A stretch of DNA of 15,747 bases from an uncultured Micavibrio sp. Lineage in GTDB: Bacteria; Pseudomonadota; Alphaproteobacteria; Micavibrionales; UBA1664. The stretch's first letter is position 1. The number at the start of each line of letters is the position of its first letter. Positions 7,616 to 15,026 of the stretch are shown in pieces. The notes under the pieces are model-generated. The model ran no database searches, was not told where the DNA came from, and saw nothing but the letters and a program-made list of their open reading frames with translations. The position numbers were made by a program, and so were the translations under genes. The stretch covers positions 1 to 15,747 of the forward strand of contig CALBME010000036.1 in NCBI GenBank assembly GCA_937896295.1. The letters are read 5' to 3'.

Positions 7616-8112
7616 GCCGCCATCCTTTCGTGAACCCACTTCCACGCCTGTTTATATTTAACTGCCTTAGCAGTGTGAATCGAAATTCCGTGCTTTTTTG
7701 CGATAACAGCAATATCAGCATATGTTTTGCAGGGATTAAGATCCTCAATAATTTGCACGCACTGCTCATAAGAGCTGCAAATTTGGTTTTTACGGCGAAA
7801 CTTTGACGAACAATCTTGCTGATTTTCTTTAGGTGTACCCCAAAATAAATGATCTGGATTGACGCAGGCTTTATTGTCGCAAGTGTGGCAAGAAAACTTA
7901 TCTTCTGGGTATTCTTTGGTTTTCAAAAACAGCGCATATCGTGACGCGCTTAATGACATCTTTTTCCCATCGTATCTTTTGGTCTTAATCTGACCATAGC
8001 CATTGTTTGAGAAAGGCCCGCGCCATGTCCAGCACCCCGGCCCTTTTTCTACATATTTTTCAAAGCGTGCTTGCATATTTTTATCTTGCTTTAACTTGTC
8101 TATTTTGTTCAT
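7612..8112 (-). CDS. HNH homing endonuclease, free-standing
   Basis: A 166-residue protein of the HNH_3 type. An N-terminal zone (residues 14-64) has the usual FEKYVEKG, CWTWRG, NGYG and ASRYAL blocks. The catalytic and zinc-binding region (75-97) reads CHTCDNKACVNPDHLFWGTP, with H76 and H88 in the usual places. The C-terminal part (128-160) looks like a helix-turn-helix for DNA contact. I prefer the ATG at 8112 because GGAG lies 6 nt upstream; the ATG at 8124 has no Shine-Dalgarno sequence. The gene is poorer in G+C than its neighbours and separates the gp4 and gp10 homologues, which are adjacent in P22. It probably cuts related phages lacking it and is copied into them by repair. No intron was seen around it. 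Confidence 0.9.
   Translation of the reverse strand: MNKIDKLKQDKNMQARFEKYVEKGPGCWTWRGPFSNNGYGQIKTKRYDGKKMSLSASRYALFLKTKEYPEDKFSCHTCDNKACVNPDHLFWGTPKENQQDCSSKFRRKNQICSSYEQCVQIIEDLNPCKTYADIAVIAKKHGISIHTAKAVKYKQAWKWVHERMAA
7623..7628 (-). promoter_or_regulatory. Ribosome-binding site that fixes the GTG start of the gp10 homologue
   Basis: AAAGGA lies 7 nt upstream of GTG 7615 inside the last codons of the endonuclease gene. It favours this start over the upstream GTG at 7645. The overlap GTGA suggests that translation of this essential gene is coupled to, or at least tolerates, the endonuclease reading frame. Confidence 0.7.
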
Positions 8113-8113
8113 T

Positions 8114-8142
8114 TTATTCTCCATGTTTTAGATGGAGAATAA
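8114..8142 (-). promoter_or_regulatory. RNA hairpin covering the endonuclease ribosome-binding site
   Basis: On the minus strand, UUAUUCUCCAU and AUGGAGAAUAA form a perfect 11-bp stem with a 7-nt loop. The 3' arm contains the GGAG that serves ATG 8112, so a transcript reading through from upstream would hide that site. This resembles the known repression of T4 intron endonuclease genes by 5' hairpins. No convincing promoter starting inside the hairpin was found. Confidence 0.7.
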
Positions 8143-8172
8143 TATCAAGATATAACCACTATGGCTATACCT

Positions 8173-8862
8173 TCATCTATCCCACCCCGAATAAATATTT
8201 CCCTCATTCCCAAGTCCCGTCTGCCATTCCATCGGCTTGGCGACCATAATCGCTTGCCGGATTTCGCCCTTGCTTTCGCGGGCAATCATAACGACCTCTT
8301 GCGGCACTTGCTGTCCGTACTCCGGCGCGAGTTCAACGGCAAGGTTATGGATCAATGCGCGTTTCCAGCCCGGTGGAAGCTCAATAGTTTGATTAAGCGT
8401 GAATGACGAAAGCTGCTTTTCTGACCGTAGATAGAACGTGTATCCAGTCGCAGGCGTTGGATAAAATGTGATCGTCGCAAGAGGATAGGCGTTTGTATAA
8501 ATCATGGATTCAGGAATTGAACCTACGCTTTTCAGCGACACCAGATCATAGTTTTCTTCTGAAACTACACTGACCGGGTAATCAATCCCGCCTGACCTGA
8601 CATAAGCAGAAATTATCTTGATCGGGCGAACCGTATTAAACGTGCCGCCCGATCCTATTGTGTATGAAGCCGTTCCAGAAGTAATCGGGAAGTTCTCCAG
8701 CGTCCGGGCATAAACAACCATACTGTCGTTAGACCAGCTTGCGAGCATGTCATTCAACATTTCCAATGCGTCAGCCGATTCATCTGCCGCAGGGTCTTCG
8801 CCCTTCGTCAGAATACCCGCTTTCCGCATGGCTGATTTAATTATGCCGAGGGCTGTTGTCAT
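8173..8862 (-). CDS. Tail accessory factor / head completion protein, P22 gp4-like
   Basis: A 229-residue protein, longer than P22 gp4 (166). In P22, twelve copies of gp4 bind the portal ring and form the first layer of the tail. Family features seen: a helical start (ALGIIKSAMRKAGIL), then DESADALEMLNDMLASWSND, a beta region with the usual Y-T-I-G pattern (SYTIGSGGTFNTVRPIKI), and a helical C-terminus with GWKRALIHNLAVELAPEYG. The start overlaps the TGA of the 58-residue gene (ATGA), and AAGGA lies about 9 nt upstream. The extra length compared with P22 lies mainly in the beta region and the C-terminal tail, as in many distant members. Order and sequence together make the call strong; the muramidase activity reported for P22 gp4 cannot be judged here. 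Confidence 0.85.
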   Translation of the reverse strand: MTTALGIIKSAMRKAGILTKGEDPAADESADALEMLNDMLASWSNDSMVVYARTLENFPITSGTASYTIGSGGTFNTVRPIKIISAYVRSGGIDYPVSVVSEENYDLVSLKSVGSIPESMIYTNAYPLATITFYPTPATGYTFYLRSEKQLSSFTLNQTIELPPGWKRALIHNLAVELAPEYGQQVPQEVVMIARESKGEIRQAIMVAKPMEWQTGLGNEGNIYSGWDR

Positions 8863-9035
8863 TCAATGGCTTCCTTCTCGTCGTCTTCTTTTGGCTTTGG
8901 CGGTCTGCCACGGCGCGGGGCATCAGCCGCGATTTCATCACCCTCAGCCACCCATCCCTCTGCTTTTAACAGGGGAATGAGTGTGCTCTCTGGGGAGAGA
9001 AACTTAACGCCACCATCTTTACGAAGAGTAAGCAT
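8859..9035 (-). CDS. Small basic-tailed protein with AT-hook-like motif (58 residues)
   Basis: A short frame joins its neighbours by a TAATG overlap at its start and an ATGA overlap at its stop, strong signs of a translated gene. The N-terminal half (MLTLRKDGGVKFLSPES, then LIPLLKAEGW) looks like a small folded domain. The C-terminal half has RRGRPPKPK, close to an AT-hook core (RGRP), followed by an acidic tail. Small proteins with a similar layout occur between coat and gp4-type genes in related phages, without an assigned role that I know. It could touch packaged DNA or the portal; this is speculation. AGGA lies about 10 nt ahead of the ATG. Confidence 0.7.
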   Translation of the reverse strand: MLTLRKDGGVKFLSPESTLIPLLKAEGWVAEGDEIAADAPRRGRPPKPKEDDEKEAIE

Positions 9036-9334
9036 TAGCTGATGATCCTGTAGTTATAGACGCTGGTGTCAGAAGCCGTACAAGCAACGTTAAAGCCAGT
9101 TCCGGGCGTGATTGTCTTAATCGAAGGATAAGCGCCAACTGTTCCGCCAACTGTTTTCAGAGTAAAAACAATGATCGAGCTTGCGGTTACAGCGGTGTTC
9201 GCAACATCGACGCCGGTTGCGCCGTTTGCTGTGAAAGTACCGCTGGTGCCATACAATTCAGTAAAGTTAGTATTGATTTGGTCGCGCTGTGTTTTTGTAA
9301 ACGCGCCTTCTTCAGTGATGTTTGTTCTAGCCAT
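9035..9334 (-). CDS. Small beta-rich virion protein, possible capsid decoration or head fibre
   Basis: A 99-residue protein directly downstream of the coat gene and its terminator. Residues 11-29 (AFTKTQRDQINTNFTELYG) look like a short helix suited to trimer formation. The rest is Thr/Val/Gly-rich and beta-like: FTANGATGVDVANT, then LKTVGGTVGAYPSIKT, TPGTGFNVACTASDT and YNYRIIS. This beta pattern occurs at the ends of phage fibres and in small proteins next to coat genes. That makes a head fibre or decoration protein plausible, but no characterised homologue can be named. GAGGA lies 8 nt upstream of the ATG. Its stop overlaps the next start. Confidence 0.6.
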   Translation of the reverse strand: MARTNITEEGAFTKTQRDQINTNFTELYGTSGTFTANGATGVDVANTAVTASSIIVFTLKTVGGTVGAYPSIKTITPGTGFNVACTASDTSVYNYRIIS

Positions 9335-9352
9335 TTTGAGAATCCTCTATGT

Positions 9353-9383
9353 GTTAAAGAAAGGCGGGGGGATTTCTCCCCCC
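9353..9383 (-). terminator. Rho-independent terminator or attenuator after the coat gene
   Basis: On the minus strand, GGGGGGA-GAAA-TCCCCCC (9366-9383) forms a 7-bp stem closed by a GAAA tetraloop, followed by GCCTTTCTTT. The U-tract is short and interrupted, so read-through is likely. It begins about 10 nt after the coat stop. Such a site lets coat be made in great excess over the tail proteins transcribed beyond it. Confidence 0.75.
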
Positions 9384-9392
9384 ATCCCGTCA

Positions 9393-10631
9393 TTATTGGG
9401 TAATGCGAACCGCCCACTCAGGACGAGGCGCACAAATTCCACCAAGGAAGTCAAGACGCATAATCAGCTTATCCGTCAGAACGTCATAGTCACGGATTAC
9501 GCGGATCGTGAAGCCTTCGTGGGTTTTCTGTGCAGCCATATCCAGCCCGCCCGGCGTAACCAGCGGAACCGAAACCATACGGAACGCTGATTTGTGATAG
9601 GCGAGGTTTTGAACATAAGCTGTCGAAGCAGCACCAACCGGGGTGATAGCAGCGCCGTCAACCGGGAATGCGGTGATGTTCTGCAGACCTTTTGACGCTG
9701 AAGTGTAGAAGCTAGGCGACACAGAAAGCGTAGCATAGCCAGAACCGTCAGCAGTCGCATCGGCAGTCACAACAAACTGTTGCAGATATCCGAGGTCTTG
9801 CTTCGTGATCGGGTGAACAGCGTTAACAGAAGCGATTGTGAACACCGTACCCTTTTTCACTGTGCCGGTTGTCGTCGTGAGGGCTTCAACAACCAAAGTT
9901 GCTTGCCCTTCGGTGCTTACAGTCGTGCGGACTTCAAACACTACGTCATTGCCGTTAGTATGCGTTGGCAACAGGTTGTTTGACAGGAAGTCAAAGCCCA
10001 TTGCTGTTCCCATACGGCCTTTAATGTACTGCTGCGCGACTTTCACATCAGCGTTAAACAGACCTTTGTTGGCATTGACTGCAGAGCGTTGCGCTGCAGG
10101 ATTGAGCAGGACATAACGATTGTCCAGATCAGGGCAAGCAAATTCATCGATCTTCTGACCAGCTGAAAGGATTGTGTCCATATCAAACACAGTCGATCCT
10201 GCAGTGCCGACGCTGTTATATGTTGCATCCATGGCTTTATCGAGGAATGATGCCTCGATCTTTTGCGCCATTTCAGAAACAGCCGGGTCAAGAATACGAT
10301 TAACCCAGGATTTCAGCGCCATTTCAGTAGCGATTTCAGCCGAGGTCAGAGCGATACCTGTTACACGGCGCTCATCGAGCGTCAGAGCAACTTTTTCTTC
10401 TTTTACGTCCTGAATTGCAGACGTAATGTCAGCGTTTGTGCCAGAAATAAAGCGGGCGTTTTTGTTGATATAGATGGTATCGCCAGCGTTGTAGCCGTTT
10501 TTACCGTCATAATCAGACTTGTCCGCTTTTTCGATGGTTTTGCAGAATTGCACCTTGTCGGCAAGCATTTTTGCAGCCATAGCAGCAATAACGCCCGGTG
10601 CGTCTTTAAGGGTTTGAATATCGTTAGCCAT
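9393..10631 (-). CDS. Major capsid protein, P22 coat (gp5) family
   Basis: A 412-residue protein, near the 430 of P22 coat. It has the HK97-type core on both sides of an inserted domain. Family-like pieces are the start (MANDIQTLKDAPGVIAAMAA), GDTIYINKNARF (50-61), the LTLDERRVTGIALTSAE region (83-99) and the end (GGICAPRPEWAVRITQ). A Thr/Val-rich beta stretch from about 224 to 346 lies where P22 coat has its I-domain. GGAG sits 6 nt before the ATG, and the scaffold stop is 11 bp upstream. In the particle it forms the icosahedral shell around scaffold. The terminator-like hairpin directly after the gene fits its need for high output. Confidence 0.93.
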   Translation of the reverse strand: MANDIQTLKDAPGVIAAMAAKMLADKVQFCKTIEKADKSDYDGKNGYNAGDTIYINKNARFISGTNADITSAIQDVKEEKVALTLDERRVTGIALTSAEIATEMALKSWVNRILDPAVSEMAQKIEASFLDKAMDATYNSVGTAGSTVFDMDTILSAGQKIDEFACPDLDNRYVLLNPAAQRSAVNANKGLFNADVKVAQQYIKGRMGTAMGFDFLSNNLLPTHTNGNDVVFEVRTTVSTEGQATLVVEALTTTTGTVKKGTVFTIASVNAVHPITKQDLGYLQQFVVTADATADGSGYATLSVSPSFYTSASKGLQNITAFPVDGAAITPVGAASTAYVQNLAYHKSAFRMVSVPLVTPGGLDMAAQKTHEGFTIRVIRDYDVLTDKLIMRLDFLGGICAPRPEWAVRITQ

Positions 10632-10642
10632 TTAGTTCTCCA

Positions 10643-11476
10643 TTAGGATTTACGCCACTTGTCAAGCTCGTTCGGAGACATTTGACTGAGTGGCTTTTGT
10701 GAGGATTTACCCGCACCCTTCAGCGAACCGATTGGGGCAGGCGCTTGTTTTGGTTGTGGTCTGGCGGCTTGCTGTAAATACTGCATTCCGCGCTGTTCGG
10801 CCTGAACAAGGTAATTTGCAGCGACATGGGGAGGCATGTAGTAAATGTCCTGTAGCCTTCCCTCTTTCGCCAGTGCATACGTAGCGGCAGGTGCGTTGTC
10901 GATCTCATACATGAGAGCGGCAATATGATCTGGCATCTGCTGAATGATTGGCGCGTTATCCCGAATGGTTTTGTTTACATCGGGATTGCTCGTCATCATT
11001 TCAGTCATATGCTCGGCCATTGACTGATCTTGGATCTGTCGGGCCATCTGCTGTTGTTGTTGCAGGGCTTGTATCTGTTGCTTATTCGATTGCTCGGCTA
11101 ATTTTTGTTCAAGGGTAAAGTTCTGGTCTGCCTTCATGTAATCCAGAACACTGTCGAATTTCTCCATAACGGGAGCTTCCGGCTTGTTCTGTGAAAACTT
11201 CGATTGCAGATTTTGCATTTCAGCTTCTAATGCACGAATACGCGCACGCTGATTGTCGATGTACCGATTCTTTTTATTCAGCGCCTTCTTGATCGTTTTC
11301 ATTTCCTTGTCGACTTCGCCATCTTCGGATGCTGTATCATCAGGCTCTTCGCCTTCAACTGCTTCCTGTTCAGCGTTATCTTCAGAAACGTCATTAGTTT
11401 CATCGGCGGCATCAGTTACTTCCGGGGTTTCGACTACCTCGGTTTCTCCACCAGCGATTTCATTTTCGATTTGCAT
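10643..11476 (-). CDS. Capsid scaffolding protein
   Basis: A 277-residue, highly charged protein between portal and coat, the standard position for scaffold. The first 55 residues are strongly acidic (Glu/Asp/Thr-rich). Residues 60-100 are a basic coiled coil (NKKNRYIDNQRARIRALEAE), followed by a Gln-rich helix with a run of five Q (about 139-143). The C-terminal tail is basic and Pro/Ser-rich (PIGSLKGAGKSSQ, ending NELDKWRKS), as expected for the coat-binding end of a scaffold. The start abuts the portal stop (TAA then ATG), with GGAAGG about 10 nt ahead. It would direct shell assembly and then leave. The call rests on position and composition more than on sequence identity. Confidence 0.8.
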   Translation of the reverse strand: MQIENEIAGGETEVVETPEVTDAADETNDVSEDNAEQEAVEGEEPDDTASEDGEVDKEMKTIKKALNKKNRYIDNQRARIRALEAEMQNLQSKFSQNKPEAPVMEKFDSVLDYMKADQNFTLEQKLAEQSNKQQIQALQQQQQMARQIQDQSMAEHMTEMMTSNPDVNKTIRDNAPIIQQMPDHIAALMYEIDNAPAATYALAKEGRLQDIYYMPPHVAANYLVQAEQRGMQYLQQAARPQPKQAPAPIGSLKGAGKSSQKPLSQMSPNELDKWRKS

Positions 11477-13516
11477 TTATACTTGCCCTTCCTGATACAC
11501 ACCGCTTGATTGCGGTATCGTGCTAAGAGCCATTTGCATCTGCGCTTGTTCAGCGCGGCTAGCGGCCTCTTGTTCCTTGATGTCAAGTTCTCGCTGCTTC
11601 AGTTGAAGCTCTGCGGCCTTGATCTCAAATTCCATTTGTTGTTTCTGTTGTTCGAGTTGCAGCTTCATAAGTTCAAGCTGGTTCTTCGATTGATCGCCCT
11701 CGGCCTTGATTGCCGTATCCTGAGCTTTGATTTGCAGCTCACCCTGCTTGTTTTCCAGTTGCATCTGAACGCCTTGCGCTTCGGCCTGCATCGCCTGCAT
11801 GGCTTGCTTTAATTGTTCATTCTCTGCCTTCAGCGCCATGACTGCTGGATCTTCGTCGTTATCTTCGAGTAAATTAGGCGGCACGAGTTTTCGCATACGC
11901 TCTGACAATGCCTGCGCGCCGGGAAAGTCCATATATTTGAACATCAGATCGCCAGCGACTTCGATAAGCTGCGGCTGAGACTGGATGACCTGCTGGAAGA
12001 ACTCGGCAGCTTCTTCGCGCATTGTTGCAAATGATGCGCCTGTCGTTACGACAACGTTGTATTGCCCCTGTTCAAGGAAGAATGGACGTTCCTGTCCTTC
12101 TACCATTGCGCCATTAATGCCAACCTCGTCTGAATCTTCCTCTTTGCCAATCAGACGGACGATTTGCGGCTGGCTGTATATGGTGGGGATTGCGGCAACG
12201 AGAACGCGGCCTAAATGCGTGATAGAGCGCACGAGGTTATCACCAAAATGATAAACCGCCCGGTCGCCTTCCATCTTGCGCTGGTTGATTGCCACGCCTG
12301 AAGTCTCATTGCTGCGCTGGCCGATAAAAGCATTATACAGCCCCATCGTCGCCTTGATGTCATCGGCGGCGCGCTGCATGGCGTTAACAATACCAACCGG
12401 GATTTGCGGGCCGGGGTTCATTTGAGGCGGCGGTGCAGGGTTGCCTTTTGCGTCCGTCTGGTCATACCGCAGGACTATTGAACTGTCAGGGTCTATATAA
12501 TCATCCGCATAATTCTCCGTAGTCCCGCCAACAGCGATAATTGTCGCCTTGGGGGCTTTCATCAGCAATTCAGCTTCCGTGGACGCCCAGAAATTATAAC
12601 GGCGCTGCGGGTCTTTGGCTTTGCGGATAAGCGAATGGATGCGGCGTTCACCGTCATTCCATGCTTCCTCACCGTAGACAGGGATGATGGGAATATAACG
12701 ACCGGGGAACGTGGTTTCTTTCAATACGTCCGCACCAGACAAGTGATAACGGCGGACGGTGCGCTTTACAGCATCACGGCTATCCGTTCCATATTCAGTG
12801 TCACCCTCGGCTTCGATGACTGAACCATCGGTCTGACGTACCAGCTTAACTTCCGTTTCCTCAACCTCAAAATACTCACAGACAACAATCTGCGCGTCTT
12901 CCTGCCCATCCCGTGGGTCTTCACCACCGAATGACGTGCATTCCTTACCGGGATACTTAGCCTTGAAATCCGCGACAGACATTTCCTCCAGCACCCACGC
13001 GCACATGGCATCAGAGCCATCAGGGGCGACAGAATTGGGATCCAGATACACGGCAAGGGGGTTAACCACCCGCTCGATGTATAGCTCTTGATCGAAGCCC
13101 GTATCGTCCTTGTAGCGGTGATCGACGCGGATAAATCCAATGGAGCATTTAATCGCAGAATTGACAGCATAGTCATAGGCATCATCAGCATTGGATGACT
13201 GCTCGATGTCGCGGATCATGCCTTGGAAGATCTCGGCGGTTTCAATATCGGCCCCGCCAGAATGCGGAATGACGTTGACGCTCGGCGTATTCATCCGAAT
13301 GTCGTTACTGACCTGATTGACGAATTGCGTGAGCTGGTCGATGGTTAGGGCAGGGCGGTTTCTGCGCTTGCGGGAGGCAAATGCTTTATCATCCCATTGC
13401 GCTCCGGGTTCGTCGGAGAGGAAATACAGGTCATCTTTTGCGGATTTATAGATATGCGACCAGTACCCTGCCGCATTCTCATAACCATCTTCGGCTTCTT
13501 GGACGATATCGGACAA
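11477..13516 (-). CDS. Portal protein, P22 gp1-like
   Basis: A 679-residue protein (P22 portal is 725). The N-terminal portion has the family pattern: YFLSDEPGAQWDD, RPALTIDQLTQFVNQVSNDIR, and YAVNSAIKCSIGFIRV. The middle holds ATMGLYNAFIGQRSNETSG, typical of the crown and stem region. The C-terminus (560-660) is a long Gln/Glu/Lys-rich coiled coil, matching the barrel helix of the P22 portal. Twelve copies form the ring through which DNA enters and leaves, binding terminase, scaffold and the gp4 homologue. The start is TTG at 13516 with only AGG 7-9 nt upstream; an in-frame TGA lies seven codons before it, and the next Met is about 70 residues in. A weak start would suit a protein needed in few copies. 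Confidence 0.92.
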   Translation of the reverse strand: MSDIVQEAEDGYENAAGYWSHIYKSAKDDLYFLSDEPGAQWDDKAFASRKRRNRPALTIDQLTQFVNQVSNDIRMNTPSVNVIPHSGGADIETAEIFQGMIRDIEQSSNADDAYDYAVNSAIKCSIGFIRVDHRYKDDTGFDQELYIERVVNPLAVYLDPNSVAPDGSDAMCAWVLEEMSVADFKAKYPGKECTSFGGEDPRDGQEDAQIVVCEYFEVEETEVKLVRQTDGSVIEAEGDTEYGTDSRDAVKRTVRRYHLSGADVLKETTFPGRYIPIIPVYGEEAWNDGERRIHSLIRKAKDPQRRYNFWASTEAELLMKAPKATIIAVGGTTENYADDYIDPDSSIVLRYDQTDAKGNPAPPPQMNPGPQIPVGIVNAMQRAADDIKATMGLYNAFIGQRSNETSGVAINQRKMEGDRAVYHFGDNLVRSITHLGRVLVAAIPTIYSQPQIVRLIGKEEDSDEVGINGAMVEGQERPFFLEQGQYNVVVTTGASFATMREEAAEFFQQVIQSQPQLIEVAGDLMFKYMDFPGAQALSERMRKLVPPNLLEDNDEDPAVMALKAENEQLKQAMQAMQAEAQGVQMQLENKQGELQIKAQDTAIKAEGDQSKNQLELMKLQLEQQKQQMEFEIKAAELQLKQRELDIKEQEAASRAEQAQMQMALSTIPQSSGVYQEGQV

Positions 13517-13527
13517 TAAAGCGCCTA

Positions 13528-13572
13528 TTAGCGTTCAATGTCGGGCTGCGCGCCATTGGGTACAATCGGCAA
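13528..13572 (-). CDS. Possible 14-residue leader peptide before the portal gene
   Basis: Downstream of the candidate promoter at 13589-13617, a TTG start gives MPIVPNGAQPDIER and ends in TAA followed by TAG, 11 nt before the portal TTG. AAGGA lies 11 nt ahead. The frame extends back into the terminase gene with no stop, so it may also be a chance extension. It could couple ribosomes to the poorly initiated portal gene. Low confidence. Confidence 0.2.
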   Translation of the reverse strand: MPIVPNGAQPDIER

Positions 13573-13588
13573 AAACCGAAGGTTCCTT

Positions 13589-13617
13589 AAAATAACATTA
13601 ACATAGCCAAGCGTCAA
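13589..13617 (-). promoter_or_regulatory. Candidate extended -10 promoter ahead of the portal gene
   Basis: On the minus strand, TTGACG (13612-13617) is 17 bp from TATTTT (13589-13594), with TG one base before the -10 box. The -35 box overlaps the terminase stop. Transcription would begin near 13582 with a leader of about 66 nt to the portal. This would allow head genes to be expressed more strongly than terminase. Consensus match only. Confidence 0.55.
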
Positions 13618-15026
13618 CCCATCCAGCCGGATCGGGCTTGGTGAGCGAATGGGTCGTCTTTCTTTTGAGCCTTGGCATAAGTGGCGTGTTTCAGCCCAGA
13701 CCGGATACCATACCGGACACAATCCATAATGTGGTCATTCTGTTTGACAATGCGGCCTTTTTCATCCCGGCGATAAATGCGGTACTCGCCAAGCGTATCG
13801 ATACAGGATTTGAATATTTTCAGCCGCCCGGTGGTCAGGCGTTCATAAACATCGAAAATCCCCGCCTCGACGGTGTTGTCCGCCAAGAACAGATCAAGCC
13901 CTTGTTCCTTGTACAGCCGGATGAGTTGCTCGCCGTCTTTCTGTGACCTGCCCCGTGAGGCCGGATCAATCGCACCGGGATAATTTCCCTTGGCCTTGAT
14001 TGTCGCGGCATGGATAGCAGGCTCGCACTGGCCCTTTTTGTAATCATGCGTAACGTAAACTGTATCGCTTTCCAAATCATGCGCCAGCCATGCAGCAGCC
14101 GTGTTGTTCCAGCCCACATCGAAGCCGTAGCAAACTTTCCAATGCGCTGGGATAGCGAACGGATCGACTATGATTTCGCTTTCTGGAACGGGGTAAATCG
14201 CGCCGCTGCCAAGCTGCGGAATGCCCTTTGACCGTGCATCCCTCTGATACGGCGGCAATGCGGCCATAAGCTCGGCCTTTTCGCTCTCGCCAAGGTGTGG
14301 GGCATCGTCCCATGTCGCGGTAACGATAGAGCAAAGCCCCTTTTCCTGTTTCTCCTGCATGGAAATAACAGTTTCTGATAATCCCTTAAGCGGCGTGAAT
14401 GTTAATAATACGATACCGCCCGTTGTCATTGTCCGGATAAGGTTTTCATTATGGATTTCAATTGGCGGTTCTTCGTCTTCCAAAATCACATCGCGGGCTG
14501 TTGCCTGGAATGCCGTTCGCCCTTGGTCGTAGGATTGGAACTGGAGCGTGCTTTCGCCGCCGCCATGGTGTTTGACCCTAACCGTATCAATCGCATCAGG
14601 GATGCCCGCTTTTGGCCGTGTGGCGATGATATAATCACGGGGTATCATTCCAGTGCCAATTTCGCCGGGCTTACCCAAGAGCTTCTGCTGGATAGAATCG
14701 CGCACCAGCTTGCCTGTCTCGCCAGCAACAAGGATATCTGTCGGGCGGTTAAACCGCTTGCCGTGCCACCAATCGGGGTAAAGGCCCGTGAGCCATGTCG
14801 CTACGGCAAACCCGCCTGTTTCTGACTTGCCTGCACGGTTCGCGGCCATAAAACACGATTCCCGGTAACGGGCTGTGTTCTCGATAAACTTCATATGCTG
14901 GATATAGCCGGAACGGGCTAGCGGGCCGTAATCAGGGAAATAATAATTAAGCTTGAAATATTTACGGCGTTCCTGTTCCGCCAGTAGATCCGCCGTTGTT
15001 ATCTCCGGCAGTTGCAATGATGGCAT
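13614..15026 (-). CDS. terL: Terminase large subunit (packaging ATPase and nuclease)
   Basis: A 470-residue protein. The ATPase half has a Walker A-like AANRAGKS (61-68), a Walker B DVILEDEEPP (179-188) and a coupling motif LLTFTPLKG (207-215). The RNase H-like nuclease half has acidic residues in the usual order: D303 in YGFDVGW, D354 in GAIDPASRG, and D431/D435 in NDHIMDCVRYG. So both activities look intact. It docks on the portal, drives DNA in with ATP, and cuts the concatemer. The start at 15026 has AGAGGA 8 nt upstream and lies inside the small terminase gene, which it overlaps by 65 bp. The next gene downstream is the portal after a 97-bp gap with a candidate promoter. The packaging mode (headful or site-specific) cannot be told from this sequence. 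Confidence 0.95.
   Translation of the reverse strand: MPSLQLPEITTADLLAEQERRKYFKLNYYFPDYGPLARSGYIQHMKFIENTARYRESCFMAANRAGKSETGGFAVATWLTGLYPDWWHGKRFNRPTDILVAGETGKLVRDSIQQKLLGKPGEIGTGMIPRDYIIATRPKAGIPDAIDTVRVKHHGGGESTLQFQSYDQGRTAFQATARDVILEDEEPPIEIHNENLIRTMTTGGIVLLTFTPLKGLSETVISMQEKQEKGLCSIVTATWDDAPHLGESEKAELMAALPPYQRDARSKGIPQLGSGAIYPVPESEIIVDPFAIPAHWKVCYGFDVGWNNTAAAWLAHDLESDTVYVTHDYKKGQCEPAIHAATIKAKGNYPGAIDPASRGRSQKDGEQLIRLYKEQGLDLFLADNTVEAGIFDVYERLTTGRLKIFKSCIDTLGEYRIYRRDEKGRIVKQNDHIMDCVRYGIRSGLKHATYAKAQKKDDPFAHQARSGWMG

Noticed and set aside
7616..7645. Longer start (GTG at 7645) for the gp10 homologue
   Set aside because: It would add ten residues unlike the family and has no good ribosome-binding site; GTG 7615 has AAAGGA at 7 nt.
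8113..8124. ATG at 8124 as the endonuclease start
   Set aside because: No Shine-Dalgarno sequence ahead of it; the GGAG just after it serves the ATG at 8112.
9171..9590. 139-codon rightward frame across the coat gene end
   Set aside because: It crosses the terminator and runs opposite two supported genes; no ribosome-binding site.
10263..10646. 127-codon rightward frame opposite the coat gene
   Set aside because: Antisense of a well-supported P22-type coat gene with no independent coding sign.
12766..13191. 141-codon leftward frame within the portal gene
   Set aside because: Another frame of the strongly recognised portal gene; its composition (Met, Arg, Ser, Leu-rich) looks like a shadow.
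14451..14825. 124-codon rightward frame opposite the large terminase
   Set aside because: It runs opposite the ATPase motifs of the terminase; antisense shadow.
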